Shown here piece after piece: positions 8,930 to 16,300 of a DNA stretch of 51,079 nt. The notes beneath the pieces were generated by a model that searched no databases, was not told where the DNA came from, and saw only the letters and a program-made list of their open reading frames with translations. The DNA is taken from positions 1-51,079 of the forward strand of contig CAKZVC010000032.1 in NCBI GenBank assembly GCA_937922235.1, in the 5' to 3' direction. A program made the translations under genes and the position numbers. How positions within the stretch are numbered: the stretch's first letter is position 1; each line of letters begins with the position of its first letter. This DNA is from an uncultured Acidimicrobiales bacterium (lineage in GTDB: Bacteria > Actinomycetota > Acidimicrobiia > Acidimicrobiales > SHLQ01).

Positions 8930-10113
8930 ACAAGATGGCGGGGACGAGTTCCGATGTTGTTGTGATTGGCGGCGGTGTTATTGGGGTCTCGTCTGCGTGG
9001 TGGCTTGAACAGGCGGGTTACTCGGTGACGATTGTCGAGCGCAGGCACAGCCTTGGCTCGCTCACCACACCGAATGCGCTCGGAACGATTCGTACGCAAT
9101 ACGGAACGCCATCGCTCGTCGCCCTGGCTCAGGAGAGCCTTGAGTTCTATCGAGACATCGACGCGCGCCTCGGCGTCAAGCCGAGCGACATCGAGTTCGC
9201 TAACCCTGGCTATGTGTATCTCTCTGATCGTGCTGACGATGTCGATCGATTGGCCGAAGCGCTGACGATGTACCAGGGGCTTGGCGTCACGAGCTCGGAG
9301 CTCCTCGATGAAGCCGACATTCGCCGCCGGTTTCCGTTCGCTGGCGATTCCGTTGCGGGCATCTTCCACCGTGATGGCAGCTTCGTGAACCCGGCGCTCG
9401 TCACTGGCGCGTGGGCAGGGCGGCTGTCGAACACAACGGTGCTTCTCGACAGCGGCGTCAACGCAATCGAGCCAACGTCGTCTGGCTGGCGGGTGTCGAC
9501 TGACCGTGGGCACGTCGACGCTGACGCCGTCGTTGTGGCTGCGGGTCCATATGCTGCGCAGCTCCTTTCACCCTTTGGGGTCGACCTGCCGGTGCGGGTC
9601 ACTCCCCGCTATCGCGTCTTCATTCCCGATGACGACCCCGACCACAAGGTGGCACCCCTCGTCATCAACGTCGTGAACGGGTCGTATTGGCGCCCGGTGC
9701 CCGGCGGCGTGTGGCTGAGTACTGCCAACGTCGACGACCGCACCGTTGAACCGCAGGAATCGGTCGAGGTACCCGACGACTTTCTGGCCACAGCTATCGA
9801 AGAGATCCGCCCCGTGTCGCCACGACTTGCCGCCACCGCCGAAGCCGCCGACCCGGCAAGCCTCACCTACGCGGGCGGCTTCCAGTCGTACCCGATTGAC
9901 GACGTGCCGATCATTGGAGCCGTGCCTGGGCATGAGGGCTTGTTTGCCAACGTTGGGCACTGGGCCGGAATCATGTTGTCTCCCGCCAGCGGACGTCTGC
10001 TAGCCGACGTTGTCGCTGGAACGAGCGGTACCGAGAACCCGTGCGGGTTCGATCGTTTCACCGCCGGCACGGCCAAGCGATCGTCGACCAACAAGTTCGG
10101 CGGGTGGGGATGA
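8926..10113 (+). CDS. FAD-dependent oxidoreductase of the DAO family (sarcosine oxidase-like)
   Basis: A protein of 395 residues starting at GTG 8926, overlapping the transporter stop as GTGA; ATG 8935 is an alternative. The FAD-binding motif is DVVVIGGGVIGVSSAWWLEQ (10-29), followed by TIVERRHSLGSLTTPNALG. Near the C-terminus, DDVPIIGAVPGHEGLFANVGHWAGIMLSP is the usual DAO-family flavin and substrate closure. Members oxidise N-methylated or secondary amino acids such as sarcosine, releasing formaldehyde or an imine. Coupling to the TauD-type gene downstream (ATGA) suggests both act in the same catabolic route. Confidence 0.9.
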   Translation: MNKMAGTSSDVVVIGGGVIGVSSAWWLEQAGYSVTIVERRHSLGSLTTPNALGTIRTQYGTPSLVALAQESLEFYRDIDARLGVKPSDIEFANPGYVYLSDRADDVDRLAEALTMYQGLGVTSSELLDEADIRRRFPFAGDSVAGIFHRDGSFVNPALVTGAWAGRLSNTTVLLDSGVNAIEPTSSGWRVSTDRGHVDADAVVVAAGPYAAQLLSPFGVDLPVRVTPRYRVFIPDDDPDHKVAPLVINVVNGSYWRPVPGGVWLSTANVDDRTVEPQESVEVPDDFLATAIEEIRPVSPRLAATAEAADPASLTYAGGFQSYPIDDVPIIGAVPGHEGLFANVGHWAGIMLSPASGRLLADVVAGTSGTENPCGFDRFTAGTAKRSSTNKFGGWG

Positions 10114-10880
10114 TGCATATCGAGCCGCTCTCGGCTGCCGTTGGTGCGCGAGTCACCGAGGTCGACCTTTCGAGTGAGCTCGACAGCGCAGACATCGAGG
10201 CACTGCGCGTGCTGCTCGATGAGCATCATGTGCTCGCCTTCCCCGGCCAAGAGCTCACACCCGAGCGCCATGTCGAAATCGGCGAGTGGTTCGGCACGCC
10301 CTACATCCACCCCTATCTCACGCCGGTCGATGCTCACCCGGCGATTCTTGAGGTGCGCAAGGAAGCCGACGAGACCGAGGTCTTTGGCGGCCAGTTCTGG
10401 CACGCAGACATCACGTTCACCAACCCGCCCGCCGCAGCTTCGCTGCTGTATTCGCTCGACATTCCACCCTTGGGCGGCGACACTCTGTTCGCCAACCAAC
10501 ACTTGGCGTTCGAGCGCTTATCGGCTGGCATGCAGAAAGTGCTCCGCGGCATCAACGCAGTGCATTGCTATCCGGGAATGACCGAGGATGAGGCGTCGGC
10601 TGTGCACCCTGTCGTGCGCATGCACCCCCGCACCGGGCGCCCAGCGCTCTACATCAATGCTGCGTTCGTGAGCCGGTTCGAGGACATGACCGAGGACGAA
10701 AGCAAACCGTTGCTCGACTACCTCTTCGCACATCAGACTCGACCAGAGTTTCAGCTCCGGTTGGGGTGGACGGCGCGCATGCTGACGATCTGGGACAACC
10801 GGTCAGTTCTGCATTACGCCATGAATGACCATCACGGGTACCGCAGAGAGCTACAGCGAGTGACGTCGATCGAGGCCTAG
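10110..10880 (+). CDS. TauD/TfdA-family Fe(II)/2-oxoglutarate dioxygenase
   Basis: A protein of 256 residues from the ATG at 10110 (ATGA overlap with the previous stop; ATG 10113 is also possible). The iron-binding facial triad is His98-x-Asp100 in FWHADITF and His235 in NRSVLHYAMND. GGDTLFAN supplies the 2-oxoglutarate-contacting Thr, and the Arg-rich GYRRELQR binds the 2-oxoglutarate carboxylate. The family hydroxylates taurine, alkyl sulfates, carnitine precursors and aryloxyacetates, often to split C-S, C-O or C-N bonds. In this neighbourhood oxidative N-dealkylation is plausible. The TAG stop shares a CTAG with the convergent gene. Confidence 0.92.
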   Translation: MMHIEPLSAAVGARVTEVDLSSELDSADIEALRVLLDEHHVLAFPGQELTPERHVEIGEWFGTPYIHPYLTPVDAHPAILEVRKEADETEVFGGQFWHADITFTNPPAAASLLYSLDIPPLGGDTLFANQHLAFERLSAGMQKVLRGINAVHCYPGMTEDEASAVHPVVRMHPRTGRPALYINAAFVSRFEDMTEDESKPLLDYLFAHQTRPEFQLRLGWTARMLTIWDNRSVLHYAMNDHHGYRRELQRVTSIEA

Positions 10881-11398
10881 TTCAGCGGGAACTCATGCTG
10901 GAGCGAGAACTTCGGATGCGGGCGATCGGTCACGTCATCGGCGTAGTTGACGTGCTTGAAACGTCCGCTGATCGACAGCGTGATGGTGGACGGCGTTTTC
11001 GCCAGCACCGTGGTGACGGTGTCGAGCATGTTGAAGTGCTCGTACCGGTAGAGCGTGGTCATGACTTCCCACTCATCGGTGCACACGTAGTCGGAACTAT
11101 GCAGCGAGGTGCCGACTTCACCGAAGTCGCCCATCTTCTCCGGCGTGGCGTTGATCTCGAACATGATCCCCGGCCACGGACGCGACGCACCTTCTGGCGA
11201 ACTGAATCCGAGCTCCATCGACAGCACTGAGAGCCGAACCATCTTTCCGTTTAACGGCCAGCTGTCGTGGGTGTTGAGCGAGTACTCGGCATGTTCAACT
11301 TTGCACTTCTCGATCGGCATCTCGCTATGCCCCTCGATGCCGCCCCAATCGATAATGAGGTATCCCGGTTCGAGGTTCTGGTCGGCTGCATCTGCCAT
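10877..11398 (-). CDS. Conserved-looking hypothetical protein
   Basis: A protein of 173 residues with no signal peptide or membrane segment and no family I can name. It has alternating beta-strand-like stretches (MVRLSVLSMELGF, PSTITLSISGRFKHVNY) and several Trp and Tyr residues, so a soluble beta-sandwich or barrel is likely. A TAGAGT hexamer lies exactly six bases before the ATG, matching the leaderless promoter pattern seen elsewhere in the window. It is convergent with the TauD-type gene. Confidence 0.75.
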   Translation of the reverse strand: MADAADQNLEPGYLIIDWGGIEGHSEMPIEKCKVEHAEYSLNTHDSWPLNGKMVRLSVLSMELGFSSPEGASRPWPGIMFEINATPEKMGDFGEVGTSLHSSDYVCTDEWEVMTTLYRYEHFNMLDTVTTVLAKTPSTITLSISGRFKHVNYADDVTDRPHPKFSLQHEFPLN

Positions 11399-11422
11399 TG
11401 GCGCACTCTACGGCACGCCATG

Positions 11423-12169
11423 TCACCCAACCAGCAGCCGGAATGCTGCGCGTCCGCGATCGGCTTCGTCGACAGGGAGGCTAGACCAGGCCAGCTGATC
11501 TGCATCGGCCATCTCGGCACGCGCTCGGAGCCGTTGCCGGTCCTTCTTCGTGAGCTGGCCTGCGAGGAAGACTGGATCCTCGACGAGGCTAAGCAGCAGA
11601 GCCAGATCAAGGCGTTGCGCATCTGGGATGTCATCAACATCGACGGCGACTGCCTTCCCGACGATTGCGCCGAGTAGTGACGGCCGTGGCACGAACCCTT
11701 GGGTCGCTCCGAAGGCCACCGGTACGAGTTCAGTCCGGCTAAGGGCTTGCGTTCCGCCTGGCACCTGCAACGTCCGCCCCGGTGGAGTCGTCGTAAGTTC
11801 GGTCCGGGGGCCGAGACCCTCTGGGGCGAGAACGTCAACACTGACTCCGCCGCGCTCGTATCGGTGAGCAATACCTTCGGGCGACGCTCCGGCGAGCATG
11901 AATCCGGCAGCCTCGATCGCAGCGACGAACTCTCGCACGCCACCCGCAACCACTCGGGCGTTCACGAGGATGTCGAGATCAGTCGAGACTCGTGGCGGTT
12001 GGACTCCGTGCTCAATTGCATGAAGAAATACCATTTGACCGCCGATGAGCGACCACTCCCCCGGGCGCAGATGCGATAGCTCGATGAGCGCCGCCCACAA
12101 CTCGTCATCGTGACCAGGCAGCGTCGGCAGGCGGACCGGTTCTCGTTCGACTACCGGCCATGTGCTCAT
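11423..12169 (-). CDS. AbiEii-like nucleotidyltransferase, probable toxin of a two-gene module
   Basis: A protein of 248 residues. The minimal nucleotidyltransferase core is visible as WSLIGGQMVFLHAIEHG followed by RVSTDLDILVNAR, with the GG motif and two catalytic Asp of a DxD pair, and then HRYERGGVSVDVLAPEGLG, which may give the third acidic residue. These are features of AbiEii/MenT-type enzymes that modify tRNA 3' ends. Its ATG overlaps the stop of the HTH gene upstream (ATGA at 12166-12169), the usual antitoxin-first order. Toxicity is inferred from family and pairing only. Confidence 0.78.
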   Translation of the reverse strand: MSTWPVVEREPVRLPTLPGHDDELWAALIELSHLRPGEWSLIGGQMVFLHAIEHGVQPPRVSTDLDILVNARVVAGGVREFVAAIEAAGFMLAGASPEGIAHRYERGGVSVDVLAPEGLGPRTELTTTPPGRTLQVPGGTQALSRTELVPVAFGATQGFVPRPSLLGAIVGKAVAVDVDDIPDAQRLDLALLLSLVEDPVFLAGQLTKKDRQRLRARAEMADADQLAWSSLPVDEADRGRAAFRLLVG

Positions 12170-12831
12170 GCAGGCCCCAGCAGTTCTGCACCGGCTCGCC
12201 TAGAGCGCGGATCGTCGGACTCAAGTAAATCGACGGCAACAACTGCTCGGCCTGCGGCGACCTGGCCGATGCCGAATGGCCAAATGGCATCATCAACAAC
12301 GCGGAAGACCACGTTCGGGCGTGCAGCATTCTGATCAAGGCCGAACTCCGCGACGAGCCGGTCGAGGTCACCAGAACGCACGTAGCCCTCGACACCGTCC
12401 TGAGCGACGAGGCCTGCCCCATGCTCGACCGCAGCACTGATGCCACCCCGCACTACGGCAGGGACGTCGACCAATCGGTCGAGCACACTGGGGTGAGCGT
12501 AGAACCGATGAACCTCCGCCCTCGCCACGAGGCGACCGGCTACTCGGTCCAAACCTTCACGCAGACGCTTGCGGGCACGTGACCGCTCGACCGGCGAAAT
12601 GTCGGGCTCAGCGCCCTCGGCAAGAGCGAGCACAGCCCAGGCCGAAGCTGCATTCCACGGACGACCAACCTCTGGCCGACGATTGTGCAACTTACGCAGT
12701 TCGTTGGAATCGATTATCCACACCCGCCCGATGCGCTCTCCGGCAAGGACACCATCAGACAGCATTTGACGTACCCGCCGCGGGCTAACAGCCAACTGCG
12801 CTGCCGCCTCGGAAACTCCCAACATGACCAT
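12166..12831 (-). CDS. HTH regulator paired with nucleotidyltransferase, probable antitoxin
   Basis: A protein of 221 residues. The N-terminus is an excisionase/MerR-like winged HTH (LGVSEAAAQLAVSPRRVRQMLSDGVLAGERIGRVWII, about 4-40). The C-terminal ~120 residues contain RFYAHPSVLDRLVD and VAVDLLESDDPRSRRAGAELL, which resemble the C-terminal domain of AbiEi-type antitoxins. A near-consensus promoter (TTGCAT-17-TAGTAT) ends six bases before the ATG at 12831, supporting that start and a leaderless mRNA over the ATG at 12825. CATAAT/ATTATG arms flank the promoter and are the likely autoregulatory site. Confidence 0.78.
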   Translation of the reverse strand: MVMLGVSEAAAQLAVSPRRVRQMLSDGVLAGERIGRVWIIDSNELRKLHNRRPEVGRPWNAASAWAVLALAEGAEPDISPVERSRARKRLREGLDRVAGRLVARAEVHRFYAHPSVLDRLVDVPAVVRGGISAAVEHGAGLVAQDGVEGYVRSGDLDRLVAEFGLDQNAARPNVVFRVVDDAIWPFGIGQVAAGRAVVAVDLLESDDPRSRRAGAELLGPA

Positions 12832-12833
12832 AT

Positions 12834-12866
12834 CATAATACTACCGTTCTCAGCAGGATTATGCAA
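12834..12866 (-). promoter_or_regulatory. Promoter and operator of the HTH-nucleotidyltransferase pair
   Basis: On the minus strand TTGCAT (12866-12861) and TAGTAT (12843-12838) are separated by 17 bases, and six bases then lead to the ATG at 12831. Inverted arms CATAAT (12834-12839) and ATTATG (12858-12863) overlap the -10 and -35 boxes, so a dimer bound to both would shut the promoter. Confidence 0.7.
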
Positions 12867-12881
12867 TTCCCTCTTGTGCCT

Positions 12882-13331
12882 CTACGTAGTGGCTTCGCAG
12901 ATGACGACCGGGATGTCGCGGTCGGTCTTGTCTTTGTAGGCCGCATAGCCAACGGCTGCTTTCACGATTCTTGGCCAGAGCTGGGCCTTCTCGTCGGCCG
13001 TTGCGGTGCGAGCAATGAGGGCGACTGGTCCATCGCCGCCAATTGGCTCAATGGTGATGTTCGGGTTGGCCACCAGGTTGCGATACCAGTCGGGGTCGCG
13101 GTCGTCGCCTCCCTTGGACGCCACCAGCACATAGCGCCCGTCGCCGTGGAGTGGCGGGGTGAGCATCACCGTTCTCGGCTGACCCGACTTGCGGCCGGTG
13201 GTGGTCAGCTTCACCACAGGCAAGCTCCCAATCTGGCTGCCGATTCGGCCACCGGAGATGGCGACCAGTGTCTTGTGGAACGCGTTGACGGTCTTCGACA
13301 GCAGGTCTTTGCGTGCGTGAGCGGACGTCAT
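12882..13331 (-). CDS. Deazaflavin (F420)-dependent nitroreductase family protein
   Basis: A protein of 149 residues from the ATG at 13329-13331, which overlaps the YHS gene stop (ATGA). The family core is VVKLTTTGRKSGQPRTVMLTP (39-59), then GRYVLVASKGGDDRDPDWYRNLVANPNITIE, the split-barrel signature of the Ddn family that binds F420 through the K-S-G-Q-x-R loop. Members reduce quinones or nitroaromatics with F420H2. It is last gene of a DoxX-YHS-nitroreductase operon whose promoter carries a MerR-type operator, suggesting a redox or xenobiotic response. Confidence 0.92.
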   Translation of the reverse strand: MTSAHARKDLLSKTVNAFHKTLVAISGGRIGSQIGSLPVVKLTTTGRKSGQPRTVMLTPPLHGDGRYVLVASKGGDDRDPDWYRNLVANPNITIEPIGGDGPVALIARTATADEKAQLWPRIVKAAVGYAAYKDKTDRDIPVVICEATT

Positions 13332-13690
13332 GTAGCTGCCTCGAGCTTTTGAATTCGACCTGCGAGCGGTCCGAACATCGAGGACGCCAGCAGGTTCTTG
13401 TTGATGTACAGCCTGCCGTCCTTGATGTGCCACCGCTTGGCCGAGCCTTTGAGCTCTGCCCCCATGACCTGGGCAACCGCGCAGTGCCCACCGAAGGCTG
13501 GGGCGTACTTGTGAGGGTCGGCATCGAAGAGGTCTCGGTGTTCGGCTGTGGAGAAGAGCCATGTTGCTCCGTTCCACTCACTGCTGATGTTCGGGTTCCC
13601 CTTTGTGGGCGCACCGATGGTGAAGTACGCAACGGGGTCGTGCCCTTGCAGTGCGTGCCCGGCTTTGTCGGTGTAGGTCTTCGTTTCCAT
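13328..13690 (-). CDS. YHS domain-containing protein
   Basis: A protein of 120 residues starting METKTYTDKAGHALQGHDPVAYF; ATG 13688-13690 is chosen because the longer frame runs into the DoxX gene. It matches the YHS-domain (seleno)protein family: HDPVAYF, W-x-GATWLFSTAEHRDLF, DPHKYAPAFGGHCA, then DGRLYINKNLL. The Cys in GGHCA (Sec in some relatives) is a normal Cys codon. YHS domains bind metals or haem. It lies between DoxX and the F420 nitroreductase genes and is coupled to the latter by ATGA. Confidence 0.85.
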   Translation of the reverse strand: METKTYTDKAGHALQGHDPVAYFTIGAPTKGNPNISSEWNGATWLFSTAEHRDLFDADPHKYAPAFGGHCAVAQVMGAELKGSAKRWHIKDGRLYINKNLLASSMFGPLAGRIQKLEAAT

Positions 13691-13703
13691 ATCTGCCTGC
13701 TTT

Positions 13704-14144
13704 CTATGCGTTCGACGTTGTTGGGCCAGCAACCCAGAGGTCGGTTGATTTCCCTGCGCTTCGCCACAACCCCGCAACCGCAAGGCCAATGAGAAGATGC
13801 GAGATGTCGAGCGGGATCAGTGTGCCGAGGGTCGGCCGGTCGGCCGGGAGGAGGTCTTGGTCCACCCGAAAGCCCAGGTTGAACACCAGTGCACCCACGA
13901 AGAAGCCAGCCATGGCGAGGCCAGCCGGGATGCGGGTCTTTGGCCACAGGATGAGGGCAGCCATTGCAATCTCAAGCAAGCCAACCAACACAAAGAACCA
14001 CCCGCCGAAGCTCTGATCGCCCAGCAGGTAGGTGGTGGTGAGCTCCTCGCGCCAGCTGGCGTCGGCAAGCTTGCGGAAGCCCGGGAACAGCAGTGCGGCT
14101 GCAGCGACGAACGGAAGGGTCTTGGAAATCAGATTCTTGATCAC
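13704..14144 (-). CDS. DoxX-like integral membrane protein
   Basis: A protein of 146 residues starting at GTG 14142-14144. Four hydrophobic helices are evident: TLPFVAAAALLFPGF, GWFFVLVGLLEIAMAALILW, AGLAMAGFFVGALVFNLGF and IPLDISHLLIGLAVAGLWR. This is the DoxX/DUF4267-like fold of small membrane oxidoreductase subunits. Leaderless expression is likely because the -10 box TACCGT ends seven bases before the GTG. It opens the DoxX-YHS-nitroreductase operon under the MerR-type promoter at 14152-14182. Confidence 0.82.
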   Translation of the reverse strand: MIKNLISKTLPFVAAAALLFPGFRKLADASWREELTTTYLLGDQSFGGWFFVLVGLLEIAMAALILWPKTRIPAGLAMAGFFVGALVFNLGFRVDQDLLPADRPTLGTLIPLDISHLLIGLAVAGLWRSAGKSTDLWVAGPTTSNA

Positions 14145-14151
14145 CTAACCG

Positions 14152-14182
14152 ACGGTAAGGATTGACACCGTGTGAAGGTCAA
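14152..14182 (-). promoter_or_regulatory. MerR-type promoter/operator of the DoxX operon
   Basis: On the minus strand TTGACC (14182-14177), a 19-base spacer and TACCGT (14157-14152) precede the GTG by seven bases. The long spacer is the hallmark of MerR-activated promoters. The spacer region holds TTGAC/GTCAA outer arms and an inner ACAC/GTGT dyad. It matches the promoter of the MerR gene itself at 15029-15059 almost base for base. Confidence 0.8.
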
Positions 14183-14212
14183 GGGGTTCGGGCAGATTTC
14201 TTGTCGATGCGG

Positions 14213-15022
14213 CTAAACGGCGGCTACGGGTACTTGCACCTCGACGACCTGCTCGGCGTCGCCAGCTGCAGGATCAGCGAGCAGGACCTCGCGAATCGGC
14301 CCAGCGATCCGCAACGACTCGCCCTCGATCCACTGGCCGATCGCCCCGTTCGTGACATGGAGAAGATCAGGGTCGGTCGAACGAACCGTCGACACGACCT
14401 CAACCGCAGGAAGCACAACCTCCTCGAGCCCAAGCCCCGACGCTGCCTCCATCAGTCGATCGTCCACTGGCACCGAGAACTCGACGGCGAAGTCCTCCTC
14501 ATCGAACTCGGTGGCCCACCGCGCAATCGCATACGGAGGGACGAGGTCATCGATGAACCCGCGGACTCGTTCAACCAACGCCGACAACGCATTGAACGCT
14601 TCCTCGGCACCGCCCGTCTGATACGTCATCGACCACACGCTGATCGCCGGGACCGACTTCGACACAAGGTCGACGGCCGGGGCGTCTTCTTCGAGCTGAT
14701 TTATTCGAGAGTCGATGCGGCGAAGACGCTGTTCGGCGGCTTCGAGCTCGGCTGATGCCTGGGCCTGGCGAAGCTTCAGCATGGCCCGGAGCTCGGCTGA
14801 TGACATTGGCTCTTGGGTCATCTCGCCGATCTCGGTCAACCCAAAACCCAGATCCCGGAGGACGACGATTCGGTTGATGTCGGCAAGCTGATCAGCACCG
14901 TAGAACCGGTACCCCGTGGCCGCATCGACGTGCGCCGGTTTCAATAGATCGATGCGGTCGTAATGCCGCAACACCCGAGACGACACCCGTGCAAGTTGAG
15001 CAAAGTCGCCAATCATGAACAT
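14213..15022 (-). CDS. MerR-family regulator with GyrI-like effector domain
   Basis: A protein of 269 residues. The MerR HTH is MIGDFAQLARVSSRVLRHYDRIDLLKPAHVDAATGYRFYGADQL (3-46), followed by a dimerisation helix (residues ~90-115) and a C-terminal region beginning VSKSVPAISVWSMTYQTGG. That region looks like a GyrI/SOUL-like small-molecule-binding domain of the BmrR/TipA class. The ATG at 15022 lies six bases after its -10 box, so translation probably begins at the transcript end. Its own promoter and that of the DoxX operon share the same operator, so it very likely activates both. Confidence 0.92.
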   Translation of the reverse strand: MFMIGDFAQLARVSSRVLRHYDRIDLLKPAHVDAATGYRFYGADQLADINRIVVLRDLGFGLTEIGEMTQEPMSSAELRAMLKLRQAQASAELEAAEQRLRRIDSRINQLEEDAPAVDLVSKSVPAISVWSMTYQTGGAEEAFNALSALVERVRGFIDDLVPPYAIARWATEFDEEDFAVEFSVPVDDRLMEAASGLGLEEVVLPAVEVVSTVRSTDPDLLHVTNGAIGQWIEGESLRIAGPIREVLLADPAAGDAEQVVEVQVPVAAV

Positions 15023-15028
15023 GCGACG

Positions 15029-15059
15029 ACCGTACGGGTTGACACCGTGTCAGGGTCAA
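15029..15059 (-). promoter_or_regulatory. Autoregulatory MerR-type promoter/operator
   Basis: On the minus strand TTGACC (15059-15054), a 19-base spacer and TACGGT (15034-15029) end six bases before the ATG of the MerR gene. The dyad GTTGAC...GTCAAC with an inner GACAC-C-GTGTC is the same element as at 14162-14182, with only a few base differences. Confidence 0.8.
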
Positions 15060-15091
15060 CCCGTACGCCGAATTCTCGTCGCGTCGAATTC

Positions 15092-16300
15092 TCAGCTTCC
15101 TACTGGATAGGCGGGGTAAGGAGCTTCACCGAGAAAGTCGTCGGCTTGCGCCACCTGGTCGGCAACCGTGGCACAGTCGATTGCAGGGAACTCCTCGCCG
15201 TCGGACACGGCGATCCGTTCCGAGTCAATCTCCCACAGGACGGTCGTGATGGTATCACGACCGTTCTCCCGGTCTCCCAGGTTCAAGGTGGCCACGCTGT
15301 AGGTGGTCTCGCTGTCGAAGGTCTTGGTGGCCGAGATCGTCTGGAAGGGGTTCATCATGAGGGCGTTAGCAAGGGCACCATCGTCGGTGAAGTCGAAGAT
15401 GAAGATCCCTGAATTTTCGCCGAGGGTGTAGCACACCCGGTTCTGGCCGGGCATGGTGTCGATCTGGCTGATGGTGGGCGCCTGGAAGGCGAAGTCCGGC
15501 GGGTAGTAGACCGGCGTCGACTCGAGAATGGTGAGGTCGTCGCTGCTATCTCCGCAGTCGATGGCCGGGAACCGGGCCTCGTCGACTTGCCCAGCTTGGG
15601 TGAGCAATTCGCTCGTGATACTCCATTGAGAGGTACTGATGGAACTGAAGCCATTGCGGAATGCCGCAACTGACGATTCGGACACTCGGTAGAGACCAGC
15701 GCTGCTGTCGGGGTCGGGTATGCCAGCAAGGGTGAGGAGAAGCCCGCCGTTTGGTGCAAGGTGGAGCTCGGTGTCCTGGGTGTCGCCGATGCCTGCGGCG
15801 AAACCAACGGGAACCTGCCAGCCGGTGAAACTACCGTTGTCGGCGACATCGATGGTGATGACGACTGTGCCATCGCTGTAACAGGTGCGGCCGGTGGAGA
15901 TGGCGTCACCTTGGGCTTCGGTCGTCGAAGTGCTGTCGACGTCCTCTCCTGGGGCAGGGGTGCTCGCTGGCGGCGCGCCGTCATTGGTCGTTTCGAGCGG
16001 AACCGTCGTCTGACTGCGGTTGATGGCAAAGACCATGCCGAAGCCAACAACGACAACGAGTGCCGCAGCGACGAGCAGCCGGGCGCTGCGATTTTGGGGA
16101 TGGGTAACGGGAGGGGTTTGTGTAACTGTCATGTCCGTGAGACGGATCACGTTGTCGTCCGTTTGCACATTTGTGACAATTTCTTCGCGCTGGCTCTCGA
16201 CCCCGTCGAGCATGGAATCGATGTTGGACCAGTAGTCGGCGCCGGGTTCGGGAACCTCGGAACGAAGGAATTCGCCGAGTTCGTCGTCATGGTCGGTCAT
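15092..16300 (-). CDS. Membrane-anchored anti-sigma-factor-like protein with duplicated extracytoplasmic domain
   Basis: A protein of 402 residues from the ATG at 16298-16300, which overlaps the sigma-factor stop (ATGA). An acidic cytoplasmic N-terminus (1-73, DYWSNIDSMLDGV) is followed by one transmembrane helix (about 74-93, ARLLVAAALVVVVGFGMVFA), a Thr/Pro/Ser linker, and an outside region. The outside region contains two repeats, each opening with C-Y (Cys140, Cys290) and closing with FPAIDC (Cys249, Cys376). No zinc-binding HxxxCxxC anti-sigma motif is seen. Its position directly after an ECF sigma gene makes it the probable cognate regulator; the sensor ligand is unknown. Confidence 0.75.
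   Translation of the reverse strand: MTDHDDELGEFLRSEVPEPGADYWSNIDSMLDGVESQREEIVTNVQTDDNVIRLTDMTVTQTPPVTHPQNRSARLLVAAALVVVVGFGMVFAINRSQTTVPLETTNDGAPPASTPAPGEDVDSTSTTEAQGDAISTGRTCYSDGTVVITIDVADNGSFTGWQVPVGFAAGIGDTQDTELHLAPNGGLLLTLAGIPDPDSSAGLYRVSESSVAAFRNGFSSISTSQWSITSELLTQAGQVDEARFPAIDCGDSSDDLTILESTPVYYPPDFAFQAPTISQIDTMPGQNRVCYTLGENSGIFIFDFTDDGALANALMMNPFQTISATKTFDSETTYSVATLNLGDRENGRDTITTVLWEIDSERIAVSDGEEFPAIDCATVADQVAQADDFLGEAPYPAYPVGS

Noticed and set aside
13328..13690. Selenocysteine in the YHS protein
   Set aside because: Some relatives have Sec in GGY(U/C)A, but the codon here is a normal Cys and the frame has no TGA.
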